Of a stretch of 64,000 nucleotides of DNA, positions 43,382-53,246 are shown piece after piece. The notes under the pieces are model-generated. The model was not told where the DNA came from, did no database searches, and saw only the letters and a list, made by a program, of their open reading frames with translations. This stretch comes from WRGT01 sp942493035 (lineage in GTDB: Bacteria; Spirochaetota; UBA4802; UBA5550): contig OW818666.1 in NCBI GenBank assembly GCA_942493035.1, positions 3,100,001 to 3,164,000 of the forward strand, in the 5' to 3' direction. Position 1 is the stretch's first letter. Each line of letters starts with the position of its first letter. Both the position numbers and the translations under genes were made by a program.

Positions 43382-43885
43382 TTAATCAACACCTTCGAAA
43401 GCAGAAAAATCCTCAGGAAGCTCCTCTTCTTCAATTATACTCTCACTGTCATTGATAAAACCGTTTTCATCACACCTGATAAGAATATCATTACCTGAAT
43501 CCTCTTCACCCTTATCATTTTTATTTTTCCACTCTACATCAATGGAATTCTTATTTTTAGAAACTTCAGTTAACTCAACGGTATAGCCTGTTGAAGGAAC
43601 AGAATAAATCCAGTGAAGATGTCCGTTAACACTATCTGAAAATGTTAACTTCATATCCTCCAGAGGAATACCCTTCCTGTATTTAATTATTGAAAGAATT
43701 GTTTCCTTTCCATTTTGCTCAGCAATTTTATGAACAGTACCAGTCTCTTTATCAAGCCAGTAATTAAATAGGGCTGAATCGGGATTAATTTCAGGCATCG
43801 ATGCATTCTGCTGTACCGTCCTGCTGTTTAAACATCCGAAAAAGAGAAGAATTAATGCGAATGTAAATTTCATACAATTTTTCAT
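43382..43885 (-). CDS. unknown small lipoprotein, 167 aa
   Basis: No family is recognised. The N-terminus MKNCMKFTFALILLFFGCLN is a lipoprotein signal with lipobox LFFGC. The mature part is acidic and ends in a strongly acidic segment (SIIEEEELPEDFSAFEGVD). A GGTGG ribosome site supports ATG 43885. The gene appears monocistronic. A TATAAT at 43944-43949 on the minus strand, without a clear -35, may be its -10. Confidence 0.7.
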   Translation of the reverse strand: MKNCMKFTFALILLFFGCLNSRTVQQNASMPEINPDSALFNYWLDKETGTVHKIAEQNGKETILSIIKYRKGIPLEDMKLTFSDSVNGHLHWIYSVPSTGYTVELTEVSKNKNSIDVEWKNKNDKGEEDSGNDILIRCDENGFINDSESIIEEEELPEDFSAFEGVD

Positions 43886-44403
43886 ATTTCCACCAGAGAG
43901 AATAATACATATGGAGTGTTTGAAAAATCAACAGATTTTTATTATTATACATAGTATTAAATATTTCATTAAACAAAAACAATGTTCCGTGGATTAATGA
44001 ATTCAATATCATCGATTAATACACATTGCAATTTTGTTAAACTAAACACTTACTTGTTTGTGATTCTACCGCTGACAAAAACAAAAATCTGAAATTGCTA
44101 TAAAACCTGCTCAACACAGCATCCATGAACCCCGGATAATGTGGAAAACAATTAACTGCCAGTTTAAGTCCAAATTTTAACATCATATTTATTAATACAC
44201 TGCATTTATTAAATTAATGATTGACTAAAAACATATCGACCCTGATTAAGATTAAAAATAAAACACTCATTAAATACAGCGAATTTTTCATTGATATTAA
44301 TGGTAAATTAAAATCAGAAAACTTTATATTCTTAAGACTCTGCTTGGCCCTGATAAAAGGATATTAAACAACTAATGACAATTAAACAACTCGGGATTAA
44401 ACT
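43886..44403. other. divergent intergenic region, no gene
   Basis: About 520 bases of AT-rich sequence between two divergent genes. It holds the TATAAT noted for the minus-strand lipoprotein and a TTGACT at about 44221 without a good -10 for the plus-strand operon. I see no open frame, RNA gene or strong hairpin. Confidence 0.4.
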
Positions 44404-45144
44404 ATGATACACGCCGGAATTGATATAGGATCAAGGACAATCAAACTTGCTATAAACGAAAATGGTTCAATTAAAGAACTCAAGAAGATGTATAACTCCT
44501 ACAATCCGCTTGAGACTTGTCGTGAAATACTTGCTGATGTTGAATTTGATACTCTTACAGCTACCGGATACGGTCGTCATATGATGAAAAATTACATGAA
44601 CTGTAATGTAGTAAGCGAAATCAAAGCCTTTGCCGTGGGTGCAGGAAGAGTAAGCAACGGCTGCAGAACAATCCTTGATATTGGCGGCCAAGATACAAAG
44701 GCTATCTCTCTTGATGCCAGCGGGCGCTTGAGCAGATTTGAGATGAACGATAAGTGCGCGGCTGGTACAGGCCGTTTTCTTGAAATTATGGCAGCTGCCC
44801 TTGGTTATAAATTTGAAGATTTTGCATCTGATGCACTTACAGCAGAAAAGGCTGAATCTATAAATAATACATGTACAGTTTTTGCCGAATCAGAAGTGAT
44901 CTCCCTTTTAACTCAAGGTATACCAAGAAATGAGATTTCACTCGGCATTCATAAGTCTATTGCGCAGAGAGCTGTTAATCTGCTTAAGCGCGTATCCGTT
45001 GAGCAAGATATTCTTTTTGCGGGCGGTGTTGCGCTTAACGAATGTATGATTTCACTTATTGAGAATGAACTTGGATGCAGAATTATAATACCGGAGAATC
45101 CTCAGATGATCGGTGCTATCGGTTGCGCATTTTTAAATGATTAG
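44404..45144 (+). CDS. ATP-dependent activator of a double-cubane/2-hydroxyacyl-CoA dehydratase-type protein (YjiL-like)
   Basis: 246 residues of the BadF/BadG/BcrA/HgdC ATPase family with the actin-like fold: GIDIGSRTIKLAI (phosphate 1), DIGGQDTKAISLD (phosphate 2) and LFAGGVALNECM. C118 (NDKCAAGTGRF) and C157 (NNTCTVFAESEV) are the ligands that hold one [4Fe-4S] cluster between two subunits. The family uses ATP hydrolysis to push an electron of very low potential to a partner. The partner is encoded 23 bases downstream and resembles YjiM, so this is most likely its reductase. Confidence 0.92.
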   Translation: MIHAGIDIGSRTIKLAINENGSIKELKKMYNSYNPLETCREILADVEFDTLTATGYGRHMMKNYMNCNVVSEIKAFAVGAGRVSNGCRTILDIGGQDTKAISLDASGRLSRFEMNDKCAAGTGRFLEIMAAALGYKFEDFASDALTAEKAESINNTCTVFAESEVISLLTQGIPRNEISLGIHKSIAQRAVNLLKRVSVEQDILFAGGVALNECMISLIENELGCRIIIPENPQMIGAIGCAFLND

Positions 45145-45167
45145 AAAACAAATGACAGGAGAAAATA

Positions 45168-46331
45168 ATGACAATTAAATCTGAACCACTATTCAACGAT
45201 TCTTTCGCTGGAGAACCGCCTGCTAAAAGGGCAGTTGCATATATTCAGGGTGAGCGTGAAAAGGGTAAACATGTAGCAGGCATATATTGCGGCTATGCAC
45301 CCGTTGAACTGTTTTACGCAATGGATATTGTTCCGGCTGTTCTTTGCGCATTTTCAAATGGTACTATCGAAGAGGCAGAATCTGTACTGCCGGCAAATCT
45401 TTGTCCGCTCATAAAGTCAAGCTACGGATTTATCGCAAAGGACACCTGTCCATTTTACTCTTTCTCTGAAGCAATAATTGGTGAAACAACCTGTGACGGC
45501 AAGAAAAAGATGTTTGAACTTATCTCTGAAAGAAAACCCACGCATGTTATGGACCTGCCGCAGCTGCCGGAGGAGAAAGAAGCACTTGATAACTGGACGG
45601 TGATGATTAGAAAACTTCAGGATTTCCTTGAAAAAACATTTGATACAAAAGCATCTGATGAAAACATTCACAATGCTATTATGGAAAACAACAGGAAGAA
45701 TGATCTTGTAAAAAAAATACTGGAGTTTGCCGCACTGCCTGAACCGGTTATCGGCTGGGCGGAGATGCACGATGTTATTTTTCTTGCAACTCCAGCAAGA
45801 GGAAACAATATTAACACTGTTCTGGAAGGTATTGTTTCCAAACTTGAGGATAGAGTAAAACAGGATTATGTGCATGGAGCAAAAGGTGCACCAAGAATAC
45901 TTATCACCGGATGTCCGACAGCTGGTGATGCCGCAAAAGTTTTTAAACTGATTGAAGAATCAGGCGGAGTAATTGTCGCCATTGACTCATGTGTAGGTTT
46001 AAAACCATTTGCCGAAAAAGTTAAAGAGGGGACATCTGATCCTATACGCGCAATTGCAGAACGATACCTTAAAATACCATGCGCATGTATGACTCCAAAT
46101 AATGGAAGAATCGTTGAGCTTGACATGCTGATAGATTTTTACAAACCGGATGCAGTTATTGATATTGTACTCCAGGCATGTCATGGTTATAATGTTGAAT
46201 CCCACAAAGTGGGTGAACACATCATGAAAAAAAGAGATCTCCCATTCCTTAAAATTGTTACTGATTATTCACAAGGAGATGCAGGGCAGATCAAAACGCG
46301 TATAGAAGCATTGCTGGAGAGTGTGAATTAA
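45168..46331 (+). CDS. double-cubane cluster protein / 2-hydroxyacyl-CoA dehydratase-like (YjiM-like)
   Basis: 387 residues in one chain. The segment NLCPLIKSSYGFIAKDTCPF followed by GETTCDGKKKM is nearly that of E. coli YjiM as I recall it, and 2-hydroxyacyl-CoA dehydratases are more distant. Ten Cys are present (41, 60, 79, 94, 109, 249, 275, 305, 307, 338); 79, 94, 109, 249, 275 and 338 lie in conserved motifs and are likely cluster ligands. Characterised homologues hold a [8Fe-9S] double-cubane cluster and reduce small molecules such as acetylene. The absence of a second dehydratase subunit or CoA-transferase argues against a fermentation pathway. The physiological substrate is unknown. 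Confidence 0.88.
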   Translation: MTIKSEPLFNDSFAGEPPAKRAVAYIQGEREKGKHVAGIYCGYAPVELFYAMDIVPAVLCAFSNGTIEEAESVLPANLCPLIKSSYGFIAKDTCPFYSFSEAIIGETTCDGKKKMFELISERKPTHVMDLPQLPEEKEALDNWTVMIRKLQDFLEKTFDTKASDENIHNAIMENNRKNDLVKKILEFAALPEPVIGWAEMHDVIFLATPARGNNINTVLEGIVSKLEDRVKQDYVHGAKGAPRILITGCPTAGDAAKVFKLIEESGGVIVAIDSCVGLKPFAEKVKEGTSDPIRAIAERYLKIPCACMTPNNGRIVELDMLIDFYKPDAVIDIVLQACHGYNVESHKVGEHIMKKRDLPFLKIVTDYSQGDAGQIKTRIEALLESVN

Positions 46332-46399
46332 TTTTTTACAAACAGCATCATCAGATTATTTTACCAGTATTGATCGTATAAATCAATTTTACTCTGTGT

Positions 46400-46444
46400 C
46401 ATACTCGCGAAGAGAATCGTTTTAGAATTTTCTGAGCGAGTATG
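46400..46444. terminator. long-loop inverted repeat between convergent genes
   Basis: CATACTCGC (46400-46408) and GCGAGTATG (46436-46444) are perfect 9-base inverted arms with a 27-base loop that can itself fold (AGAGAATCG / TTTTCTGA region). It sits between the YjiM-like gene and the convergent PAS-GGDEF-EAL gene. No U-run is attached. Confidence 0.4.
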
Positions 46445-46465
46445 GCTACCGAATTTATTATTATA

Positions 46466-49357
46466 TTAAATAATGTCCTGCACTATTACGACCGGTTTCT
46501 TTAAAAACATTATCAGATCCGTGTAAGAAAGCGGCCTGCTGTAATAGTATCCCTGAATAAGGTATTCACCATTCTGTGTAAAAAAATCAAGCTGTTCCTG
46601 TTTCTCAACTCCCTCTGCTATTATTTTCAATCCAAGCTCTTTCGCCAGAACTATTATTGTCCGCGCAAGTGTTTTACTGTCACTATCTCCCGGCAGATCG
46701 ATTATAAACGAACGGTCAATTTTCAGATTATCGAGCGGAAATTTTTTCAAATAACTTAATGATGAATAACCAGTACCAAAATCATCGATAGAAAACCTTA
46801 TCCCTTTCTCCTTCAATTCTTTCATTATTACATTAATCTCTTCTACATTCTGCATAATACTGTCTTCAGTAATCTCTATGATAAGACTTCCCGGGGAAAG
46901 CTTTGATTCTTCAAGTGCCATTGATACAGACTCCAGAATTCTGCGGTTAACAAACTGATGAGAAGTCATGTTTACAGATATGTAAATCGAAGGGTATCCT
47001 GCATCTATTATATCTTTACACTTCATGCATGCTTTACGGAGAACCATTTCATTTATCTGAATAATATGTCCGGTCTCCTCAGCAACCGGTATAAATGTTG
47101 AAGGCGGAATAACTCCGAGTTCGGGATGAATCCAGCGGGAAAGAGCCTCGAATCCTGCGGCTATTCCGGTCCGGCTGTCCACTATCGGCTGAAAAAATAT
47201 TTCAAACTGATCCTGCTCAATTGCTCTTCGAAGCTGTAGTTCCAGCATAAAACGGACATCGACTTCACTGTTCATCTCTACTGAAAAAAACTGATACTCC
47301 CCTCCACCGAGTTCTTTTGCGTGGTACATTGCTATGTCAGCATTTTTATGCAGTTCTGAGACAGAATAACCATCGTCAGGGAAAATACTTATTCCGATAC
47401 TCGCAGAAATGAACAGTTCATGTCCGTCAATTACTACAGGTATGTCAAATTTTTCTCCAATCCGGCTGCATACCCGGACTACATCATTTATCTCTTCAAT
47501 ACGGGAGAGTATAATTACAAATTCATCACCGCCGACCCGGGCTACAGTATCACCATCTCTTACACATTCATTGAGCTTAAGCGCAACATGCTGAAGCAGG
47601 TAATCACCGGTTATATGTCCCAGACTGTCATTTATCACTTTAAATCTATCCAGATCTATATATAGAAGAGCCATCTGATTTTTCTCCCGGATTGCCTGAT
47701 TCACCGCGAGAGTTAAACGATCTGAAAAAAGTGAACGATTAGGAAGCCCGGTAAGAGGATCATGATATGCCTGGTATTCAATTCTTTCTTCAGAATTTTT
47801 TATATCAGAAATATCGCGAAAAACTGAGACATAATTTTTTACTTTCTTCATTTCATCTTTTATAAGATTTATAGAAAGCCATTCGGGATATGTTTCCCCA
47901 TTTTTCCGCCTATTCCAGATCTCCCCTTCCCATGTCCCCTTTTCAGTGATAGCTTTCCACATCTCTTTATAAAAAATTTTATCATGCCTTTCCGACTTTA
48001 ATATTTTCGGATTTTTTCCGAGAACCTCTTCGCCTGAATAACCGGTAATTGTTGTAAACGCAGGATTCACACGTATAATATGGTTTTTAGAATCGGTTAC
48101 CACAATCCCTTCCGTAGTAGTTTCAAATACACGCCCGACAAGAAGAAGCTCCTCTTCAGCCATCTTTTTTTCCGTAATATCAAGACCGTAGAAATAAACT
48201 TCATCCACATCAGAAATCGGTGTGACTGTAAAATTAAAAATCCTGTTCTTTACATCAAAATCCACAGTTAATGTCTGCTTGAACGAAATAACATACTTCA
48301 CTGCATCCGAAATATAATCAGGTAGTTGACAGGAATCTCCTGTTATCCAGCAGTCAAGAAGCCATTTACTGGCGGAGTTAGAGTATATAATCGTGTTATC
48401 ACCTCTGACCCGAAAAACCGGATTTGGATTATCCTCGGGAAATTTTGCAAGACTGCGAATCTCCTCTTCCCTCAGTTTTTTTTCTGTAATATCCTCCATG
48501 TGTACAGTGACCATTGCCGGAGGAATAAAAATATAACTGATGATAAAAGTTTTATTTACACCTGTAGTCTTCATAGCATGGGATTCTTCAGCAGTGATTA
48601 CACAACGCCCATCGAAACATTGTTTAATCCGATCCAACACATGCGGATCACCGGCAAAAACATCCTGAGCGGTTTTACCAAGATATTCCGCTATTTTACC
48701 ATCAGATACTTTTAAGGCGGCTTCGTTAAAATCAGTAAAAATAAAATCGTTTCCAATCTTTGTCCATGTATATGAAGGCAGCGGGAAATTTTCATAATGA
48801 GTCCGGTACATCATTTCTCTTTCAACGATTTTCTGTTCAAATACTATTCTCTCAGAAATATCTCTTGATGAAGTCTGAAATTGCAATATCTTACCATTTT
48901 CATCTTTAATAGGTCTGATTAAAGTTTCAAACCAGATGTATGATCCATCTTTTTTACGGACTCTATTCTGTATCCGGTTTTCATCAACATGATATGCTGA
49001 AGAATAAATAGAATCTCTATTATTTTTTATCCGATCTTCCGGATGAAAAAAATCCAGAGGTGATTTCCCCAATAACTCTTCAGGTTTATAACCCAGTAGT
49101 TCTGTAACCGAAGAAGAGACATATTGATAAAGACCCATACTGTCATGAAGACAGACCAGATCCAGCATATGTTCGGATATGAAATGATATCTTGATTCAG
49201 CTGTTTTTAATTCTTTCTTTACAGTTGTGCTTTTAACGTTTTCTCTTACTGAATCAGAAAAAAGGTTGTTCAATACATCTGGAATTTTCTGCACCGGATC
49301 GGGACTCTCTTCTCCATCTACATTACTAACATAAGAATTTTTATTTATTCCTGTCAT
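46466..49357 (-). CDS. PAS-PAS-PAS-PAS-GGDEF-EAL cyclic-di-GMP protein
   Basis: 963 residues, apparently cytoplasmic (no membrane span seen). Four PAS/PAC units span about 45-525, for example SRYHFISEHMLDLVCLHD and VGRVFETTTEGIVVTDSKN. A GGDEF domain follows with an intact ARVGGDEFVIIL motif, so cyclase activity is possible. An EAL domain comes last with GFEALSRW, SIDDFGTGYSSLSYLKKFPL and KIDRSFI, so phosphodiesterase residues also look intact. Which activity dominates cannot be read. It probably links a small-ligand or redox signal to motility or surface behaviour. Confidence 0.95.
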   Translation of the reverse strand: MTGINKNSYVSNVDGEESPDPVQKIPDVLNNLFSDSVRENVKSTTVKKELKTAESRYHFISEHMLDLVCLHDSMGLYQYVSSSVTELLGYKPEELLGKSPLDFFHPEDRIKNNRDSIYSSAYHVDENRIQNRVRKKDGSYIWFETLIRPIKDENGKILQFQTSSRDISERIVFEQKIVEREMMYRTHYENFPLPSYTWTKIGNDFIFTDFNEAALKVSDGKIAEYLGKTAQDVFAGDPHVLDRIKQCFDGRCVITAEESHAMKTTGVNKTFIISYIFIPPAMVTVHMEDITEKKLREEEIRSLAKFPEDNPNPVFRVRGDNTIIYSNSASKWLLDCWITGDSCQLPDYISDAVKYVISFKQTLTVDFDVKNRIFNFTVTPISDVDEVYFYGLDITEKKMAEEELLLVGRVFETTTEGIVVTDSKNHIIRVNPAFTTITGYSGEEVLGKNPKILKSERHDKIFYKEMWKAITEKGTWEGEIWNRRKNGETYPEWLSINLIKDEMKKVKNYVSVFRDISDIKNSEERIEYQAYHDPLTGLPNRSLFSDRLTLAVNQAIREKNQMALLYIDLDRFKVINDSLGHITGDYLLQHVALKLNECVRDGDTVARVGGDEFVIILSRIEEINDVVRVCSRIGEKFDIPVVIDGHELFISASIGISIFPDDGYSVSELHKNADIAMYHAKELGGGEYQFFSVEMNSEVDVRFMLELQLRRAIEQDQFEIFFQPIVDSRTGIAAGFEALSRWIHPELGVIPPSTFIPVAEETGHIIQINEMVLRKACMKCKDIIDAGYPSIYISVNMTSHQFVNRRILESVSMALEESKLSPGSLIIEITEDSIMQNVEEINVIMKELKEKGIRFSIDDFGTGYSSLSYLKKFPLDNLKIDRSFIIDLPGDSDSKTLARTIIVLAKELGLKIIAEGVEKQEQLDFFTQNGEYLIQGYYYSRPLSYTDLIMFLKKPVVIVQDII

Positions 49358-49654
49358 ATTTTCAATACTGTCCTCTAAACAAATATATCTTTATTTCCGG
49401 ATTTGCATCTTATCATAAACGGGTATTATACCGTCTCTATCGTGCCTGGAATACGCCAGATAGAGAATAATACAGATTTAATATAACAAAATTCATCTAT
49501 ATTTATAAAATAAAATTATTCAATCATTTTATATTCCGCTACAAAAACTATTAATGCATTAAAAATCATGCTGAATTAATTATTCCTTGAAAAATCTCTG
49601 ATACATGATAAAAGATAGTAATCATCGTTTGAAATATAGACTTATGGATATTTA

Positions 49655-50539
49655 ATGTCAGAAATAAAAATCATCTCTACTGAAAAAGATATAGCAGCAT
49701 ACCTTGAAGATCTCCGCATACGCGGTGTAAAAAAAATTGCACTTGATCTGGAAGGTGACCAGGGTTCCATTAATTACAACTATTCAATCTCCATATTTCA
49801 GTGCTTTGATGGAATTACTCCAGTGGTAATTGATGTGCTAAAAACAGCTAAGTCACAGGAACTCCAGGATTTCCTGACCTCGCCTGATATTATTAAAGTA
49901 ATGTTCTCCAGTGAAAATGACCTTTTCATGACTCAAAATGTCCTCGGCTACTCGATTGAACAGATTAGAGATATTGCCATAGCTCAAAAACTTTTAGGTA
50001 TGAAAATAAATCTTGCAGACTACATTGGAATAGAAAAAAAAATTAAAGATTCATTCCAGAGAGCAAACTGGCTGAGACGACCGATTAGAAAGGATCTCCT
50101 TGAATATGCAGTTAATGATGTTTTATATCTCCTGGATATAAATGATAAAATGGAAAATGAATTAAAAGAAAAAAATCTATACGACAATTATATTCAAGCT
50201 TCTGCAAGAGTTTCTGAAAAAAATTTTATTGTAGACCAGCACCATCAGTATAAGGAAAAGTTTCCCGGATATAAAAGACTAACAAAAGAGAAAAAAGATC
50301 TCGCTAAAACAATATGGATTTTCCGCGAGCTGCTTGGAGAATACTTCAATTGTCCATCGGGATATGTATTTTCAAAAAAATCCATGAATGACATAATTAG
50401 CGAAAATGACTATATTATGATAAGGCTTGAACAGGAGCTTAATAGAAATAGAGGCGGCAAGAAGAAGATTGATATGGAGTTTATTAAAAAATTTTACATA
50501 AAAGCAGAAGAACAGGGTAATCATCATGATAAAAATTAA
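49655..50539 (+). CDS. RNase D-like 3'-5' exonuclease
   Basis: 294 residues. The DEDDy exonuclease residues are visible: D31 and E33 in ALDLEGD, D89 in SSENDLF, and Y151 and D155 in WLRRPIRKDLLEYAVNDVLY (this last block is typical of RNase D). The C-terminal part (about 205-285) resembles one degenerate HRDC domain (FRELLGEYFNCPSGYVFSK), whereas full RNase D has two and is about 370 residues. It probably trims tRNA or other small RNA 3' ends. Its end overlaps the next fragment by 14 bases. Confidence 0.85.
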   Translation: MSEIKIISTEKDIAAYLEDLRIRGVKKIALDLEGDQGSINYNYSISIFQCFDGITPVVIDVLKTAKSQELQDFLTSPDIIKVMFSSENDLFMTQNVLGYSIEQIRDIAIAQKLLGMKINLADYIGIEKKIKDSFQRANWLRRPIRKDLLEYAVNDVLYLLDINDKMENELKEKNLYDNYIQASARVSEKNFIVDQHHQYKEKFPGYKRLTKEKKDLAKTIWIFRELLGEYFNCPSGYVFSKKSMNDIISENDYIMIRLEQELNRNRGGKKKIDMEFIKKFYIKAEEQGNHHDKN

Positions 50540-50735
50540 CCTCAGACAGTTATTTTATCTATTGATGATTTTATTTTTTTTCTCTACATCTCATCTAAAC
50601 GCTGAAACAATAAAATACGCAGTCTTCCCCGCTCCGCCATACATGATCGGAGCCGATAATGAAAAATCAATACTAAGTGGAATCGATGTTGAAATTTTTA
50701 ATAAGTATTACAACAGATACAGATTAAAAGAATAA
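50526..50735 (+). pseudogene. truncated periplasmic solute-binding protein (family 3-like), N-terminal remnant
   Basis: 69 codons: a good signal peptide (to about residue 26, ending LNA) and then TIKYAVFPAPPYMIGADN with SGIDVEIFNKY. This is how family 3 (amino-acid type) extracellular binding proteins begin, but those run to about 250 residues. The frame stops at 50735 and the convergent kinase gene ends at 50740, so the remaining two thirds are missing. It overlaps the nuclease gene by 14 bases. A decayed gene is likelier than a functional peptide. Confidence 0.65.
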
Positions 50736-50739
50736 TATC

Positions 50740-52947
50740 TCAGGATTGAACTGCAGCTTTTATAACATGTGCCAGAGAATCCATTGAAAATGGTTTCTGA
50801 ATAAAATATGATTTCCCGTTATTCAGAAGTTTATCAATCTCCGCATCCTTTCCAAAACCCGATGTTATAACAATAGGAACTGCAGGATTGATCTCTTTAA
50901 AAATTAAAAAAAGTTCCCCGCCCGATTTTTTCGGCATTATCATATCCAGTATAACAGCTTTAATTGAGAAATGATTTTCCTTAAATATTTGAATCCCTAT
51001 TTCTGCCTCATCAGCGGTCATTACATCATAACCGAATATCTTCAACATAGTTGCAGTCATTTCGCACATGGAACTCTCATCATCAATAACAAGAACCAAT
51101 CCGCTTTCTGAACCTGATAATATCCGGCTCTCTTTTTTAAGTTCTTTTTCAATTTTTGAATCATTAACCGGCATATACACACTGAAAATACTACCCTTAC
51201 CCGGTTCGGAATAAACATCTATAAAACCGTTATGCTGCTTTATTATATTGTATGACATTGACAATCCAAGTCCGGACCCCTTACCTCTCCCCTTAGTAGT
51301 AAAGAAAGGTTCGAATATCTTTTTAAGAACACTCTTCTCAATACCAACACCATTGTCCATTATTGAAATACGCCAGTAGCTGATTCCTGCCAAAGCATCA
51401 GTATGTATGTTGCAGAAAAATTCGTCAGCAACATAGTTTTCAAGAGTTATCAGAATTTCACCGCCGCGGGCTTCACCCTCCTTCCGCATAACTGTCATTG
51501 AATGACTTGCATTAATACATAGATTAAGAAGCACCTGTTCAATCCTTACCGGATCAGCAAGTACCAGAGCTTCAGTATCATTTAAACCGGATTTAATCTC
51601 CACGGACTTATCAAGTGTATGACTGCAGAAACCGATTACCTGTTTTAAAATCGCATTAAGATCGACAGTTCTTACGTCCAATTCCTCTCTTCGTGATAAT
51701 GAAAGAATCTGCTTTGTAAGATCCGCTGCCCTGACTCCCGAATCCTCCATGATATTCAAAAACTTCACCAGTTCATCACGGCTGAGTTCGTCGCCCCTGT
51801 TCATCCTGAATTTAATCAGAGATATAGTACCGGTTATACCGGCCAGAACATTATTAAAGTCGTGAGCGAGACCTCCGGCGAGATTACCTATTGTATCCAT
51901 CATCTGGGCATGACTGAGTTTTTCATCTTTCTGTTTCATCTCTGTAACATCATCAAGCCTAATTACAGCACCAGAACCTCTATTGGAAATCAGAGGTGAA
52001 ATAGAGATGTTTATATACTGGTCTTTATCGGGAGAGACATACTGTCTCCGAATCTCATCTGTTTTTTCCTCCTGTATCACAGCAGTGAATGCGCTCATGT
52101 ACTTTTCAAGAATCGGTACAAGCTCCCATACACTTTTACCTAAAGCATCGGAATAATTAATCGATGTAAACCTCTCGGCGGCGCAATTCCACTGAGTTAT
52201 ATACCCTGTCTTATCAACAGAGATTAAAACAGAAGGTATAGAATTAAAAACATTTTCAAGATACTTATGTATCTCAACAAGCTGATCCTCTTTCTCTATA
52301 CGCGACTTTATCTCCATACTTAATGTTACGACCATCCGGTTAAAATAAATCTCTATCTCTTTAAATTCATCAACAGAATCAATATTCATCCGGTAATTAA
52401 AATCACCTTCATCAATTTTCCGGAGACCATTAACCACTGTGTCGATAGGCCTTAACAGATAACTTGATATCAGAAAAACAATCGCAATATTAATAAGAAT
52501 AAGACCTATTGTAAGCAGAATTCTTTCAATAACGAGATCAGAAAGTCTGCTGCTGTATATTGAGTTTGAATACTCAATCTGAGCTTCACCCAGCTTGTCT
52601 CCGTCTTTTATAATAGAAAGTGTATGTGGAATAATTTCATCCGAGTCTAATTTATAATCTTTTTTTAATATAATATTTATTGTTCCGGTAATATCCCTTA
52701 ATGAAACTGCCACAACTTCAGGATCACGAAAGACAAGATCGAGGTTTGAATGAATTTTTTCAGAATCAAAATCCCATAAGGGCCTTACATTCATAAGCTG
52801 CATCAAAGAATTGAAATGTTCAATCTTATTCTTAAAACGCTCCCTCTCACCGCCCAGCTCTTTTTTAATAGCAAAAAATCCGAAAATTACATTAAAAAGA
52901 ATTGAAGAGAGAGTCAGTGCGAGAATTATTTTATATCTGAATTTCAT
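50740..52947 (-). CDS. hybrid sensor histidine kinase with receiver domain
   Basis: 735 residues. Two membrane spans (about 7-28 and 138-160) flank a roughly 105-residue extracytoplasmic sensor. HAMP follows (about 160-215), then a PAS domain (about 230-345), the dimerisation helix with phosphoacceptor His in NLAGGLAHDFNNVLAG (near 360) and an ATPase domain with DNGVGIEKSVLKKIFEPFFT. A C-terminal receiver starts VLVIDDESSMCEM with acceptor Asp in AVILDMIMPKKSGG and Lys in FIQKPF. No cognate regulator is adjacent; a single-domain receiver lies at 55.7 kb. Confidence 0.95.
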   Translation of the reverse strand: MKFRYKIILALTLSSILFNVIFGFFAIKKELGGERERFKNKIEHFNSLMQLMNVRPLWDFDSEKIHSNLDLVFRDPEVVAVSLRDITGTINIILKKDYKLDSDEIIPHTLSIIKDGDKLGEAQIEYSNSIYSSRLSDLVIERILLTIGLILINIAIVFLISSYLLRPIDTVVNGLRKIDEGDFNYRMNIDSVDEFKEIEIYFNRMVVTLSMEIKSRIEKEDQLVEIHKYLENVFNSIPSVLISVDKTGYITQWNCAAERFTSINYSDALGKSVWELVPILEKYMSAFTAVIQEEKTDEIRRQYVSPDKDQYINISISPLISNRGSGAVIRLDDVTEMKQKDEKLSHAQMMDTIGNLAGGLAHDFNNVLAGITGTISLIKFRMNRGDELSRDELVKFLNIMEDSGVRAADLTKQILSLSRREELDVRTVDLNAILKQVIGFCSHTLDKSVEIKSGLNDTEALVLADPVRIEQVLLNLCINASHSMTVMRKEGEARGGEILITLENYVADEFFCNIHTDALAGISYWRISIMDNGVGIEKSVLKKIFEPFFTTKGRGKGSGLGLSMSYNIIKQHNGFIDVYSEPGKGSIFSVYMPVNDSKIEKELKKESRILSGSESGLVLVIDDESSMCEMTATMLKIFGYDVMTADEAEIGIQIFKENHFSIKAVILDMIMPKKSGGELFLIFKEINPAVPIVITSGFGKDAEIDKLLNNGKSYFIQKPFSMDSLAHVIKAAVQS

Positions 52948-53107
52948 TCCTGTTTTATTCTCATGGATTAAATATTGATAGTACCGGTGTCTGACTTCAT
53001 GCTAATATTATAATACATTTCCAGATCATTTCATAGGTATTAACAATTTTTTTATAAAGACTAACAGTATTTATTTCTTAACTTTTCTAGAGTAAAAAAA
53101 GATCTAT

Positions 53108-53136
53108 TATCCCCGCCGCCGAAGGCGGCAGGGATA
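53108..53136. repeat. GC-rich palindrome with UUCG-type loop
   Basis: 13-bp arms TATCCCCGCCGCC and GGCGGCAGGGATA with loop GAA. In RNA from the minus strand the arms pair fully (one U-G) and close a C(UUCG)G tetraloop. A T7 run lies ten bases beyond in that direction. It shares TATCCCCGCCGC with the copy at 53247-53258. Confidence 0.7.
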
Positions 53137-53246
53137 TATATTTTTTGTTTTTTACACTAAAAATTATATTTAGGAATAATTACTGAAAGACTAATATAAT
53201 TATTTGAATAACAGCTGCTATAAGTGCTCAAAAACATGCGGTATTT

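Noticed and set aside
44221..44249. Promoter TTGACT-17-GATTAA before the YjiL-like gene
   Set aside because: The -10 matches only three positions and it lies about 150 bases from the ATG; too weak to annotate as a promoter.
45168..46331. Subunit of a classical 2-hydroxyglutaryl- or lactoyl-CoA dehydratase
   Set aside because: Those enzymes need two different subunits and usually sit beside a CoA-transferase; here a single chain with YjiM-type motifs stands alone with its activator.
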